The notes under the pieces: generated by a model | What the model saw: the letters and a program-made list of their open reading frames with translations, nothing else | What the model was told of the DNA's origin: nothing | Database searches by the model: none | Shown here: positions 1-7,605 of the stretch, piece by piece | How positions within the stretch are numbered: the stretch's first letter is position 1 | Layout of the letters: the number at the start of each line of letters is the position of its first letter | Assembly (NCBI GenBank): GCA_018820205.1 | Contig: JAHJOK010000075.1 | Location: 333,607 to 397,606 of the forward strand | DNA: 64,000 nucleotides | DNA from: Alphaproteobacteria bacterium | GTDB lineage: Bacteria; Pseudomonadota; Alphaproteobacteria; Caulobacterales; Caulobacteraceae | Reading direction: 5' to 3' | Made by a program: the position numbers and the translations under genes

Positions 1-365
1 TCCCGGTCGAAGAAGGCCATCGCATAGCGTTCCTGCAGCGGCGAGCGCGCCCATTTCCGCTCCCACTGGCCCTGCATCACCGCGACCCCGAACATGTCGA
101 GGCCCATTTCCGTCAGCCGATATTCCATGCGCGTGGCCGACCCCCGGGCCTCTCGCTGTTCCAGCAGACCGGCGGCGACCAGCCGGTTCAGGCGGTCGGT
201 CAGAACGCTGCGCGGCATGCCCAGACGGTCGCGCCAGACCGAGAACCGCCGCGCGCCGTAAAAGGCCTCGCGCAGGATCAACTGGGTCCAGGCGTCGCCG
301 GTCACGGCGAAGGCGCGGGCCACGGGATTGCCCATGATCAGGTCGCGGTTGGTCGGCGGCGTCAC
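1..365 (-). CDS. HxlR-type winged-helix transcriptional regulator (C-terminus cut off)
   Basis: The reading frame enters from the left edge on the minus strand, so the C-terminus is missing. About 110-120 residues are visible. They have the order typical of HxlR/MarR-like winged helices: a short N-terminus (MGNPVARAFAVTGDAW), a recognition-helix region (MPRSVLTDRLNRLV), then a wing with YRLTEMG. HxlR proteins usually bind DNA as dimers and respond to small molecules. The gene is divergent from the feruloyl-CoA synthase-like gene 127 bp away, so it may regulate that gene; this is inference. The start is uncertain. GTG at 365 is used here and ATG at 335 is the alternative; neither has a strong ribosome binding site. 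Confidence 0.8.
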   Translation of the reverse strand, partial: MTPPTNRDLIMGNPVARAFAVTGDAWTQLILREAFYGARRFSVWRDRLGMPRSVLTDRLNRLVAAGLLEQREARGSATRMEYRLTEMGLDMFGVAVMQGQWERKWARSPLQERYAMAFFDR

Positions 366-492
366 GCGTGGTCAGCTTTCTTCGGCCCCGCTCTGGCGGC
401 GGGTGAATCGATCCTAGCATCAGCGAAGGGTGCGCGTCGCCCATCGATAAATCCTGATTTGCAAGTGACCCTGCGCAGCCTAGGATCGCACG

Positions 493-2319
493 ATGACAGA
501 AGAGCCGTCCGCCATCGACCTCGCCGCCGCGCCGTGTCGCCCGGTCCGTTTCGGAGAGGTCGGGGTGGAGATCGAGCGACGTCCGGACGGCGTCGTCATC
601 GTTTCCGGAAAGGCGCCGCTGAGGCCCTACGACGCCAATCTGATGGCCGCGTTCTGGCGCCATGCAGATGCGACGCCGGACAGGCTTTGGCTGGCCCGAC
701 GCGAGGGGCCGGCGCGCGCCTGGACCCGATTGACCTACGGCGAGGGCCGCGCGCGGGTCGCCTCGGTCGCGGCCTGGCTGATGGATCCTGGCGTGTCCGA
801 CGACCGACCGATCCTGGTCCTGTCCGAGAATTCGCTCAATCACGCGGTCCTGCTGTTCGCCGGCATGGTCGCGGGCGTTCCAGTCTGTTCGGTCAGCGTC
901 AACTACTCGCTTCTGTCCACTGATTTCGAACGGCTGAGGCACGTCGTCGAACTGGTGACGCCCGGCGTGATCTTCGCCGAACAGGGCGCGCCGTTCGCCG
1001 CCGCCATCGCCGCCGTCGCCCTCGCTGACGCCGTCATCCTGACCGCCGCGCCCGGCATCCCCGGCGCCGTCGACTGGAGCGAGGCGATCGGGTTTGCGGC
1101 GCCCGACCTGTCGGCCCATGTCGCCGGCCTCGATCCGACGAAGCCGGCCCGCTACATGCTGACCTCCGGCTCGACCGGGCGGCCCAAGGCGGTCATCCAC
1201 ACCATGGCCATGGCGACGGGGAATACCCATTCCGGCTTTCAGGCCATGAGCGACGCCTTCGCCTGGGACCGTCAGGCGCTGGACTGGCTGCCCTGGAGCC
1301 ATATCGCCGGTTCGTCCCTGCTGACCAATCTCAGCTGTCTGGGCGGCGCCCTCTATATCGACGACGGTCGTCCGCTGCCGGGCCGGTTCGACGAGACGAT
1401 CCGAAACCTCAAGGAGATACCGCTCCGCTACTACGGCACGATGCCGAACGGCTATGCGATGCTGGCCGACGCGCTGGAGGCGGACGACGATTTCGCCCGG
1501 CGCTTCTTCGGCGAGCTGCGCGCCATGCTGTTCGGCGGGGCGGGCCTGCCCCAGGCCCTGCATGACCGGCTGCAACGGATCGCGGTGCGCGCCACCGGTC
1601 GGCGGTTCGTCTTCGTCTCCGGCTATGGTTCGACCGAGACCGGCTCGGCGATCAGCTACACCTGGTGGGAGGACACCCGGGTCGGCATCGGCCTGCCAGT
1701 CTCGGGGGCGTCATTCAAACTGGTTCCGTGCGACGACGTCTACGAGGTGCGGGTCAAGGCGCCCAGCGTGACGCCCGGCTATTTCGCCGACCCGGATCAG
1801 ACCGCCGGCGCCTTCGATGAGGAGGGGTTCCTGCGGATGGAGGATCTCGTCGACTTCCATGACCGGGACCGACCGGAACGGGGAATGATTTTCGCCGGAC
1901 GACGGGCCGAACAGTTCAAGCTCTTGAACGGCACTTTCGTCAGCGCCGGGCGGTTGAGAGAGTCATTGCTCGGTCGGCTGGCGGGGGTGGTGCGCGAAGT
2001 GGTCGTGTGCGGCGACGGGGAAGCCGAGGCGGCCGTCCTCGCCTGGGTCGATGCGGAAGGCGTCCGTCGTCTGACCGGTGGGACCGATCCCGACCATCCC
2101 TCGGTGGTCTCGGCCGTCGCCGAAGCCCTGGCCGCCCACAACCGCGACAATCCCGGTCAATCCAGCCGTATCGCCCGCCTGAAATTCCTCGCCGACGCTC
2201 CGGATCCAGAGGCGCACGAGATCTCCGACAAGGGGTCGATCAACCGACGGATGGTCTTGAAGCGACGGGCGACGGAGGTCGCGCGACTGTTCGCGGGCGA
2301 CGGGATAGGGGCGGCTTGA
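493..2319 (+). CDS. Feruloyl-CoA synthase-like AMP-dependent acyl-CoA ligase
   Basis: This 608-residue protein belongs to the adenylate-forming (ANL) superfamily. It would activate an aromatic or other carboxylic acid as an acyl-AMP and transfer it to coenzyme A in the cytoplasm. The P-loop-like motif TSGSTGRPK begins at residue 224, and the A5-type motif GYGSTETG follows later. The overall length and the N-terminal block (PLRPYDANL, ADATPDR) are those of feruloyl-CoA synthases rather than of 4-coumarate ligases of about 540 residues. No feruloyl-CoA hydratase or vanillin dehydrogenase lies beside it, so the substrate is uncertain. The neighbouring divergent HxlR regulator is a plausible controller. 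Confidence 0.8.
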   Translation: MTEEPSAIDLAAAPCRPVRFGEVGVEIERRPDGVVIVSGKAPLRPYDANLMAAFWRHADATPDRLWLARREGPARAWTRLTYGEGRARVASVAAWLMDPGVSDDRPILVLSENSLNHAVLLFAGMVAGVPVCSVSVNYSLLSTDFERLRHVVELVTPGVIFAEQGAPFAAAIAAVALADAVILTAAPGIPGAVDWSEAIGFAAPDLSAHVAGLDPTKPARYMLTSGSTGRPKAVIHTMAMATGNTHSGFQAMSDAFAWDRQALDWLPWSHIAGSSLLTNLSCLGGALYIDDGRPLPGRFDETIRNLKEIPLRYYGTMPNGYAMLADALEADDDFARRFFGELRAMLFGGAGLPQALHDRLQRIAVRATGRRFVFVSGYGSTETGSAISYTWWEDTRVGIGLPVSGASFKLVPCDDVYEVRVKAPSVTPGYFADPDQTAGAFDEEGFLRMEDLVDFHDRDRPERGMIFAGRRAEQFKLLNGTFVSAGRLRESLLGRLAGVVREVVVCGDGEAEAAVLAWVDAEGVRRLTGGTDPDHPSVVSAVAEALAAHNRDNPGQSSRIARLKFLADAPDPEAHEISDKGSINRRMVLKRRATEVARLFAGDGIGAA

Positions 2320-2353
2320 TCCTCCCTGCGCCTGTTGCAGGGGGCGGATAGCC

Positions 2354-3427
2354 TCAGCGCCGTCGCTTCTGCATCACGAAGCCGATGACTTTCGCCGCAG
2401 CCTCGAAATGTTCGCGCGGGATGGTCTCGTCGATATCGACGGCGGCGTAGAGGGCGCGGGCCAAGGGGACGTTCTCGACGATCGGCACGTCGTGATCGCG
2501 CGCCACCTCGCGAATGCGCAGCGCGACGGCGTCGACGCCCTTGGCGACGCAGATCGGCGCCGGATCGCCTTGGTCGGGCTCATAACGCAGGGCGACGGAA
2601 TAGTGGGTCGGGTTGGTCACGATGACGGTGGCCGTCGGCACGTTCTGCATCATCCGCTGACGGCTTTTCTGCATGCGGATCTGCTTCAGCTTGGCCTTCA
2701 CATGCGGGTCGCCCTCGGACTGTTTGAACTCCTCCTTCAGCTCCTGCTTGGACATCCGCATCCGTTTGGCGAAGCGCATCTTTTGCCACAGGAAGTCGCC
2801 GCCGGCCGTGAGCCCCAGGAAGATCAGGGTCGAGGCCATCAGCGCCAGCATCAGGTCGCGCGCCAGCGGCAGAATGGTCACCGGCGACATGGCGGCCATG
2901 TTTTCGAACTGCCGCATGTGCGGCTTCAACACCATCCAGCAGATCACCGAGACGGCGACCAGCTTGGCGAAGGTCTGGGCGAACTGCATCAGGCCGTCGG
3001 GGCCGAAGATGCGTTTGAAGCCCGACGCCGGGCTGATCTTGCTCCATTTCGGCTTCATCTTCTCGGCCGAGATGATGAAGCCGGATTGAAACACATTGCC
3101 GCTGACGCCGCCGATGATTGTCGCCAGCATCACGGTTCCAAGAAAGGGCGCGACGGCCCAGACCGCGTTCATGCCGATCTCGACGCCAGCACCGGCTTCC
3201 AGCCCGCCGAGCAGCAGATGCGGGGAGGCGATGAAGGGCAACAGGGCCTCGCCCATCGCGGTGGCGAAATAGCCGCCGCCCAGGACGATCACGGCGGTGG
3301 CGCCCATCAGACTGAGGGCCGGGGCGACGTCGGCGGACTTCGCGACGTCGCCCTTTTTTCGCGCGTCCGCGAGTTTCTGGGGTGTGGCCTCTTCTGTCTT
3401 GGACTCGGGATCCTTGTCGTCAGCCAC
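2354..3427 (-). CDS. flhB: Flagellar type III export switch protein FlhB
   Basis: The 357-residue protein is the substrate-specificity switch of the flagellar export gate in the inner membrane. It has the usual layout: a charged N-terminus, four hydrophobic segments between about residues 35 and 215, a charged linker, then the cytoplasmic domain. The autocleavage motif NPTH is at residues 272-275, where FlhB cuts itself between Asn and Pro. It is the last gene of fliQ-fliR-flhB. Its start overlaps the end of fliR by 8 bp, which suggests translational coupling. It is a little shorter than enterobacterial FlhB, as is common in alphaproteobacteria. Confidence 0.97.
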   Translation of the reverse strand: MADDKDPESKTEEATPQKLADARKKGDVAKSADVAPALSLMGATAVIVLGGGYFATAMGEALLPFIASPHLLLGGLEAGAGVEIGMNAVWAVAPFLGTVMLATIIGGVSGNVFQSGFIISAEKMKPKWSKISPASGFKRIFGPDGLMQFAQTFAKLVAVSVICWMVLKPHMRQFENMAAMSPVTILPLARDLMLALMASTLIFLGLTAGGDFLWQKMRFAKRMRMSKQELKEEFKQSEGDPHVKAKLKQIRMQKSRQRMMQNVPTATVIVTNPTHYSVALRYEPDQGDPAPICVAKGVDAVALRIREVARDHDVPIVENVPLARALYAAVDIDETIPREHFEAAAKVIGFVMQKRRR

Positions 3428-4193
3428 CGACCCCTCCCGAGACGAACAGGTTGGCCAGGGCGCGATAGCGGTCGATGAAAACCGTGCCCAGCACGCCCAG
3501 CGAAAGGGCGAAGATCGACAGCCCCAGGATGATGCTGAGCGGGGCGGCGGCGAAGAAGATCTGGAACGCCGGCATGACCCGCCCGACCAGGCCCGCCGCC
3601 AGGTTGAAGATCAGGGCGAAGACGATCACCGGTGCGGACAGCTGGACGCCCAGGATGAAGCTGTCGGCCACCGTTCGCACCGCGAGCTCGACGAAATCCG
3701 CTGTGACCAGGGGACGTGCGGGCGCGACCAGCTCATAGGATCCCACCAGACCGGCGATGAACAGGTGATGGGTGTTGGTGGCGAAGATCAGCACCGTCCC
3801 CAGCAACATCAGGAAGGCGCCGATGGTGGTGCCAGGTTGGGCCTGGAGCGGGTTTGTCGTCTGGGCGAAGCTGAGCGTGGTCTGCAGTGAGACCACCTCG
3901 CCCGCCACCGACAGGGCGGCGGTGAAGGCGCGCAGGATGACGCCGATCATCAGTCCGGTGACAACCTCGCGGATGATCCAGCCGACGGCGCCGCCCAGGC
4001 TGGCGGGCAGACCCGGCAACGACGGCGCGATGATGGGCCACAGTGCCAGCGACACCACCAGCGCCAGCGCCAGGCGGATGCGGGGCGGCACATAGCTTTC
4101 GCCGATGCCCGGCAGGCTGAGCAGGATCGCGCCGATCCGGGCGAAGATCAGCCCGCCGGCCCAGACCTGATCGGCGGTGGCGTACGGCTCCAC
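3420..4193 (-). CDS. fliR: Flagellar export gate protein FliR
   Basis: The 257-residue protein is almost entirely hydrophobic, with about six membrane segments, and matches FliR in length and character. FliR, FliP and FliQ form the core of the flagellar protein export gate. It carries typical stretches such as FARIGAILLSLPG near the N-terminus and a Gly/Pro-rich central region. It sits between fliQ (9 bp upstream) and flhB (8 bp overlap), the order seen in many alphaproteobacteria. Confidence 0.96.
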   Translation of the reverse strand: MEPYATADQVWAGGLIFARIGAILLSLPGIGESYVPPRIRLALALVVSLALWPIIAPSLPGLPASLGGAVGWIIREVVTGLMIGVILRAFTAALSVAGEVVSLQTTLSFAQTTNPLQAQPGTTIGAFLMLLGTVLIFATNTHHLFIAGLVGSYELVAPARPLVTADFVELAVRTVADSFILGVQLSAPVIVFALIFNLAAGLVGRVMPAFQIFFAAAPLSIILGLSIFALSLGVLGTVFIDRYRALANLFVSGGVGG

Positions 4194-4202
4194 GTCGGCT
4201 CG

Positions 4203-4472
4203 CTACATGCCCGAGATGCGCGCCGCGATCTGGCGCATGAAGGCGCCCAGAAGGCCTCCCATCAGGGGCAGGAACAGCAGCAGGGAGATGAAGATGGCGA
4301 TGATCTTGGGCGCATAGACCAGGCTCTGTTCCTGGATCTGGGTCAGGGCCTGGAACAGGCCGATGCCCACGCCGACCACCAGACCGACCAACAGGACCGG
4401 CGCGCTGAGCTGAATCGTCAGCCACAGGGCGTCGCGACCCACATCCAGAACTTCCGCGCCGTTCATCGCCAA
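4203..4472 (-). CDS. fliQ: Flagellar export gate protein FliQ
   Basis: The 89-residue protein has two hydrophobic hairpin segments (about residues 18-40 and 53-75) separated by the FliQ signature around QALTQIQEQSL. This is exactly the size and motif expected of FliQ, a small inner-membrane subunit of the flagellar export gate. It is the first gene of the operon. A near-consensus CtrA site lies 43-58 bp upstream of its ATG, matching the known control of fliQ in C. crescentus. Confidence 0.96.
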   Translation of the reverse strand: MAMNGAEVLDVGRDALWLTIQLSAPVLLVGLVVGVGIGLFQALTQIQEQSLVYAPKIIAIFISLLLFLPLMGGLLGAFMRQIAARISGM

Positions 4473-4514
4473 TCACCCAACAGAGACTACTGGGCAGAAA
4501 ATGCCGGGAGCGTG

Positions 4515-4530
4515 GTTAATGGACCGTTAG
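4515..4530 (-). promoter_or_regulatory. Candidate CtrA binding site upstream of fliQ
   Basis: Read toward fliQ, the sequence is CTAA, seven bases (CGGTCCA), then TTAAC. The CtrA consensus is TTAA-N7-TTAAC, so only the first base differs. The site is centred about 50 bp upstream of the fliQ start. CtrA control of fliQ is established in C. crescentus; its use here is inferred from the sequence. Confidence 0.7.
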
Positions 4531-4578
4531 GACGCAGCCGGAGTTGGCGAGACGCGTGGTGATCGCCATACTGACGGG

Positions 4579-4896
4579 ATGAGCGACGTCGTCCAAACCA
4601 CGCTTTCGCGGTCAGATACGGTTCAGCGGCTGAAGGCGATGGAGCCGGAGCTCCGCAAGCGCGGCCTCAGCGCGCTGTTCCTGTTCGGCTCGTCGGCCCG
4701 CGATCAGGCGAGGGCGGAGAGCGATATCGACGTGTTCGCCGAATTCGCGCCGGGCTCTCGTGTCGGCTGGGATTTCGCCGGAATACCCGAGGCGTTGGCG
4801 AGCCAGCTCGGGCGCCGCATCGACTTCACGACACGCGGCGCGCTTCACCCGTTGTTGAAGGCCGATATCGAACGCGAAGCGATCCGCATCTTCTGA
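4579..4896 (+). CDS. mntA: MntA-type minimal nucleotidyltransferase (antitoxin)
   Basis: The 105-residue protein is a minimal nucleotidyltransferase. The signature GS-x10-DxD is complete: Gly37-Ser38, ten residues, then Asp49-Ile-Asp51. MNT proteins paired with HEPN proteins act as antitoxins that AMPylate the toxin, as shown for Shewanella MntA/HepT. Its stop overlaps the next ATG by one base (TGATG), so the two are translated together. The pair then runs straight into folE, so all three probably share one transcript. Confidence 0.85.
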   Translation: MSDVVQTTLSRSDTVQRLKAMEPELRKRGLSALFLFGSSARDQARAESDIDVFAEFAPGSRVGWDFAGIPEALASQLGRRIDFTTRGALHPLLKADIEREAIRIF

Positions 4897-5285
4897 TGTC
4901 GCGCGGAGTCCGCCATTTTCTGTTCGATATTCTCGAGCATATCCGTCGGTGCGAACACCTGATGGCCGGAAAGTCGGTCGATGATCTTGAAGGCGATTTC
5001 GCAACGCGGATGGCCGTCGAACGGGCGATCGAGATCATCTCGGAAGCCAGCCGGCACATCGCGGACGCCGACAAGGCGACTGAGCCGGACCAGCCGTGGC
5101 GCAACATCGCCGACATCGGCAACCGCCTGCGCCACGCCTATCATCTGACGGCGGTTGAGCAGATTCATTTCGTGGCGACCGAGGGGCTGGCGGCGTTGAA
5201 GCCCGCCGTCGAGCGCCTGTACCAAAAGCACAAGCGGCCGGAAGACCCTTGGCCGGACGCCGCGTCGGACGCATTCAGAAAATGA
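4896..5285 (+). CDS. hepT: HepT-like HEPN (DUF86) toxin-family protein
   Basis: The 129-residue all-helical protein is of the DUF86/HepT family, which includes RNases of MNT-HEPN toxin-antitoxin pairs. The core motif region is GNRLRHAYH at residues 75-83. The HepT motif is R-x4-H-x-Y. Here H80-x-Y82 is present, but the position of the leading Arg is Gly75, with Arg77 and Arg79 nearby. This may be a subfamily variant or a weakened nuclease. The partner MNT gene is directly upstream, and the stop codon overlaps the folE start (ATGA). Confidence 0.82.
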   Translation: MSRGVRHFLFDILEHIRRCEHLMAGKSVDDLEGDFATRMAVERAIEIISEASRHIADADKATEPDQPWRNIADIGNRLRHAYHLTAVEQIHFVATEGLAALKPAVERLYQKHKRPEDPWPDAASDAFRK

Positions 5286-5857
5286 CCAGATCCCCGATTT
5301 CCCAAGCCGACGCCGAGGCCGCCGTTCGCACCCTGATCGAGTGGGCGGGGGACGATCCCGACCGCGAGGGCCTGCTGGACACGCCCGCCCGTGTGGCGCG
5401 AAGCTACAAGGAGCTGTTCGCCGGCTACGAGATCGAGCCGCGCGAATATCTTGAGCGGACCTTCGAGGAGGTCGGCGGCTATGACGAACTGGTCGTGCTG
5501 AAGGACATCCGGTTCGTCAGCTTCTGCGAGCATCACATGCTGCCCGTCGTCGGGGTGGCCCATGTCGGATACCTGCCGACGGACCGGGTCGTGGGCATCT
5601 CGAAACTGGCCCGGGTGGTGCGCGGCTATGCGCGTCGCCTTCAGATCCAGGAAAAGATGACGTCCGAGATCGCCAAGGCGATCCATGAGGTGCTGCGGCC
5701 CCAGGGCGTGGGGGTGGTCATCGAGGCCGAGCACAGCTGCATGACGCTGCGCGGGGTCAATGCGCCGGGGACCAGCCTGTCGACCAGTCACCTGATCGGC
5801 GTGATCCGCGACGACCCGCGAACGCGCGAGGAATTCCTGCGGCTGGCGCGGGGCTGA
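5282..5857 (+). CDS. folE: GTP cyclohydrolase I
   Basis: The enzyme converts GTP to 7,8-dihydroneopterin triphosphate, the first step of folate synthesis. The 191-residue length is normal. Zinc ligands are visible: Cys82 and His85 in SFCEHHMLP, and Cys153 in HSCMTLRGV. The start at 5282 is chosen because it overlaps the hepT stop as ATGA and gives the normal N-terminus. A longer frame beginning at 5249 would add 11 residues that only read through the hepT gene. The coupling to a toxin-antitoxin pair is unusual. Confidence 0.96.
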   Translation: MTRSPISQADAEAAVRTLIEWAGDDPDREGLLDTPARVARSYKELFAGYEIEPREYLERTFEEVGGYDELVVLKDIRFVSFCEHHMLPVVGVAHVGYLPTDRVVGISKLARVVRGYARRLQIQEKMTSEIAKAIHEVLRPQGVGVVIEAEHSCMTLRGVNAPGTSLSTSHLIGVIRDDPRTREEFLRLARG

Positions 5858-5880
5858 TCCGGCGCGCTCCTTGCTGGATT

Positions 5881-5898
5881 CGCCTCAGAACAGAGGCG
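5881..5898 (+). promoter_or_regulatory. Small hairpin covering the ribosome binding site of the acyltransferase
   Basis: CGCCTC at 5881-5886 pairs with GAGGCG at 5893-5898 around the loop AGAACA. The GAGG in the right arm is the only good Shine-Dalgarno match for the ATG at 5903. Folding would hide it, so the hairpin could dampen translation. It could also serve as a weak end of the folE transcript, but no T-run follows. Confidence 0.35.
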
Positions 5899-5902
5899 CC
5901 AC

Positions 5903-7054
5903 ATGGCCTGGACCGCGATTTCGACCCGAAATGAGACACCGCCCATCGCGCGCGGCGGGTGGCTGGACGCGCTGCGGTTCATCGTGGCCTTCGCGATCAT
6001 CCTGCATCACTTCCAGGCGGCGGGCCCGATTCCGTTGGCGGAGGCGCTGCATCCGGTGTTCGAGCGCGGCGGGTTCCTGCTGACGAATTTCTTCCTGATC
6101 GACAGCGGCTATGTGCTGATGCGGGTCTATGGCGGCGCCGTCGGTCGGGGCGCGATGTCGCCGGGCGACTTCTTCATCAAGCGGTTCCTGCGGGTCTATC
6201 CCGCCCATCTGATCATGGGTCTGGGGCTGGTGGCGTTGGTGCTGATCAGCGCTGTCGCCGGCGTCGCGCCGCGCAATCCCGAATGGTTCAGGTGGGATCA
6301 ACTGGCGGCGCAACTGACACTGACCCAGGCCTTCGGCATTCCCGGCGGGCTGGGATGGAACGCCCCGACCTGGTCGATCTCGGCCCTGGTCGGCTGTTAT
6401 GTGCTGTTCCCCTACATCCTGCGCGCATTGGCGCGGCTGGGGCCGTGGACGGCGCTGGCGGCCGTGGTCGGCCTGTATCTGCTGGGCAATGCCGCGACCC
6501 ACGCCTTCCTGGGGTATCCCGTCTATCAGATGCCGATGGGCTTCGGCTTCTTCCGGGCGCTGCCGCTGTTCGTCCTGGGCATGGGGCTGGCGGTGGTGTC
6601 GGAGCGGGTGTTCGTGACACCGCGTCTGGCGCGGATCGTGGGCGTTTCGGCGGCGGTCGGCCTGGCCGTCGTCCAGTTCTACGGCAAGAACGCCCTGATC
6701 AGCCTGACCTTCATTTCGCTGATCATCCTGGCCGCCGGCGCCCTGCCGGTCGTCAGGCCGTCCAAGCTGATCGAGCGGGCCAGCGTCGTGTCCTTCTCGA
6801 TGTTCATCACCAATGAGGTGGTGCGGATCGCCTGGTTCGGCGTGGCCAATGTCCTGATCGCCCGATACGCCCTGCCGACCTCGGTCCAGTGGGGCGTGTG
6901 GGGCGCCGGTGTGGTCGCGGCCGTGATCTTCGCCTTCGCCTTCCACGCCGCCATCGACGCGCCGATGCAGAACCGGATCAAGGCCTGGCTGGCGCAGGGC
7001 CGCAAGGGCCGCGCGCCGGTCGAGAAGGGCGCGGTGGTCTCGCTGGAAGGTTAG
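5903..7054 (+). CDS. Acyltransferase 3 family membrane protein
   Basis: The 383-residue polytopic protein has about ten membrane segments and belongs to acyltransferase family 3 (OafA/NodX-like). These enzymes usually O-acetylate surface sugars or other extracytoplasmic acceptors. The N-terminal block is typical: LDALRFIVAFAIILHHF, with the likely catalytic His pair at residues 35-36. The gene ends in a 4-bp convergent overlap with the VOC gene. The acceptor is unknown, since no sugar-modification genes adjoin it. Confidence 0.85.
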   Translation: MAWTAISTRNETPPIARGGWLDALRFIVAFAIILHHFQAAGPIPLAEALHPVFERGGFLLTNFFLIDSGYVLMRVYGGAVGRGAMSPGDFFIKRFLRVYPAHLIMGLGLVALVLISAVAGVAPRNPEWFRWDQLAAQLTLTQAFGIPGGLGWNAPTWSISALVGCYVLFPYILRALARLGPWTALAAVVGLYLLGNAATHAFLGYPVYQMPMGFGFFRALPLFVLGMGLAVVSERVFVTPRLARIVGVSAAVGLAVVQFYGKNALISLTFISLIILAAGALPVVRPSKLIERASVVSFSMFITNEVVRIAWFGVANVLIARYALPTSVQWGVWGAGVVAAVIFAFAFHAAIDAPMQNRIKAWLAQGRKGRAPVEKGAVVSLEG

Positions 7055-7431
7055 CCGCCGCTGTTCAGGTGCAGGATGTTGCCGTCCGGGTCGTTGAACC
7101 AGACCATGCGGAAATCGCCCATCCTGTGGACCCCGTTCTCGAACGTCGCGCCGTCCATGTCGTAGCGTTCGAAGGCGACGCCTTTCGCGGCCAGGTCGCC
7201 GGCGATCTTTTCGATCTCCTCGCCGACGGCCCAGACCACCGCATTGGCCTGGTTCGTTCCGGCGAACTCCGAGACATAGACCACCAGATGCGTATCGCCG
7301 GTGTCGAACACGGCGACATCGCCCTCGCTGTCGGGCGAGAGGTTCAACCCCAGCACGTCGCCATAGAAGCGTTTGGCGCGGGCCAGGTCGCTGACGGCGA
7401 CGATGGCGGAAGAGTTCTTGGCCTTGAGCAT
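7051..7431 (-). CDS. VOC-fold (glyoxalase/bleomycin resistance-like) protein
   Basis: The 126-residue protein has the paired beta-alpha-beta-beta-beta modules of the vicinal oxygen chelate fold. It begins with the usual block (AIVAVSDLARAKRFYGDVLGL) and ends with FNDPDGNILHL. Family members include glyoxalases, dioxygenases and resistance proteins, so a specific reaction cannot be assigned. The expected metal-ligand positions are not all obvious, which leaves open a non-enzymatic role. It converges on the acyltransferase gene with overlapping stop codons. Confidence 0.82.
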   Translation of the reverse strand: MLKAKNSSAIVAVSDLARAKRFYGDVLGLNLSPDSEGDVAVFDTGDTHLVVYVSEFAGTNQANAVVWAVGEEIEKIAGDLAAKGVAFERYDMDGATFENGVHRMGDFRMVWFNDPDGNILHLNSGG

Positions 7432-7605
7432 GGTGCGGCTCCTGTCGCGGTGTTGCGATAGAGCGCGCCGGCCGCCCCGGTCGTTCCCTGACGCCCGCGT
7501 CGGGGGCCGCAGGCTCGCGGGCCGGGCCTGAACCTTCCGTCCCGAACGGGGGCGAACGAATTCTGTCCTATACTGGCTTCACTGATTCGCCTGGAAGCGA
7601 CGCTC

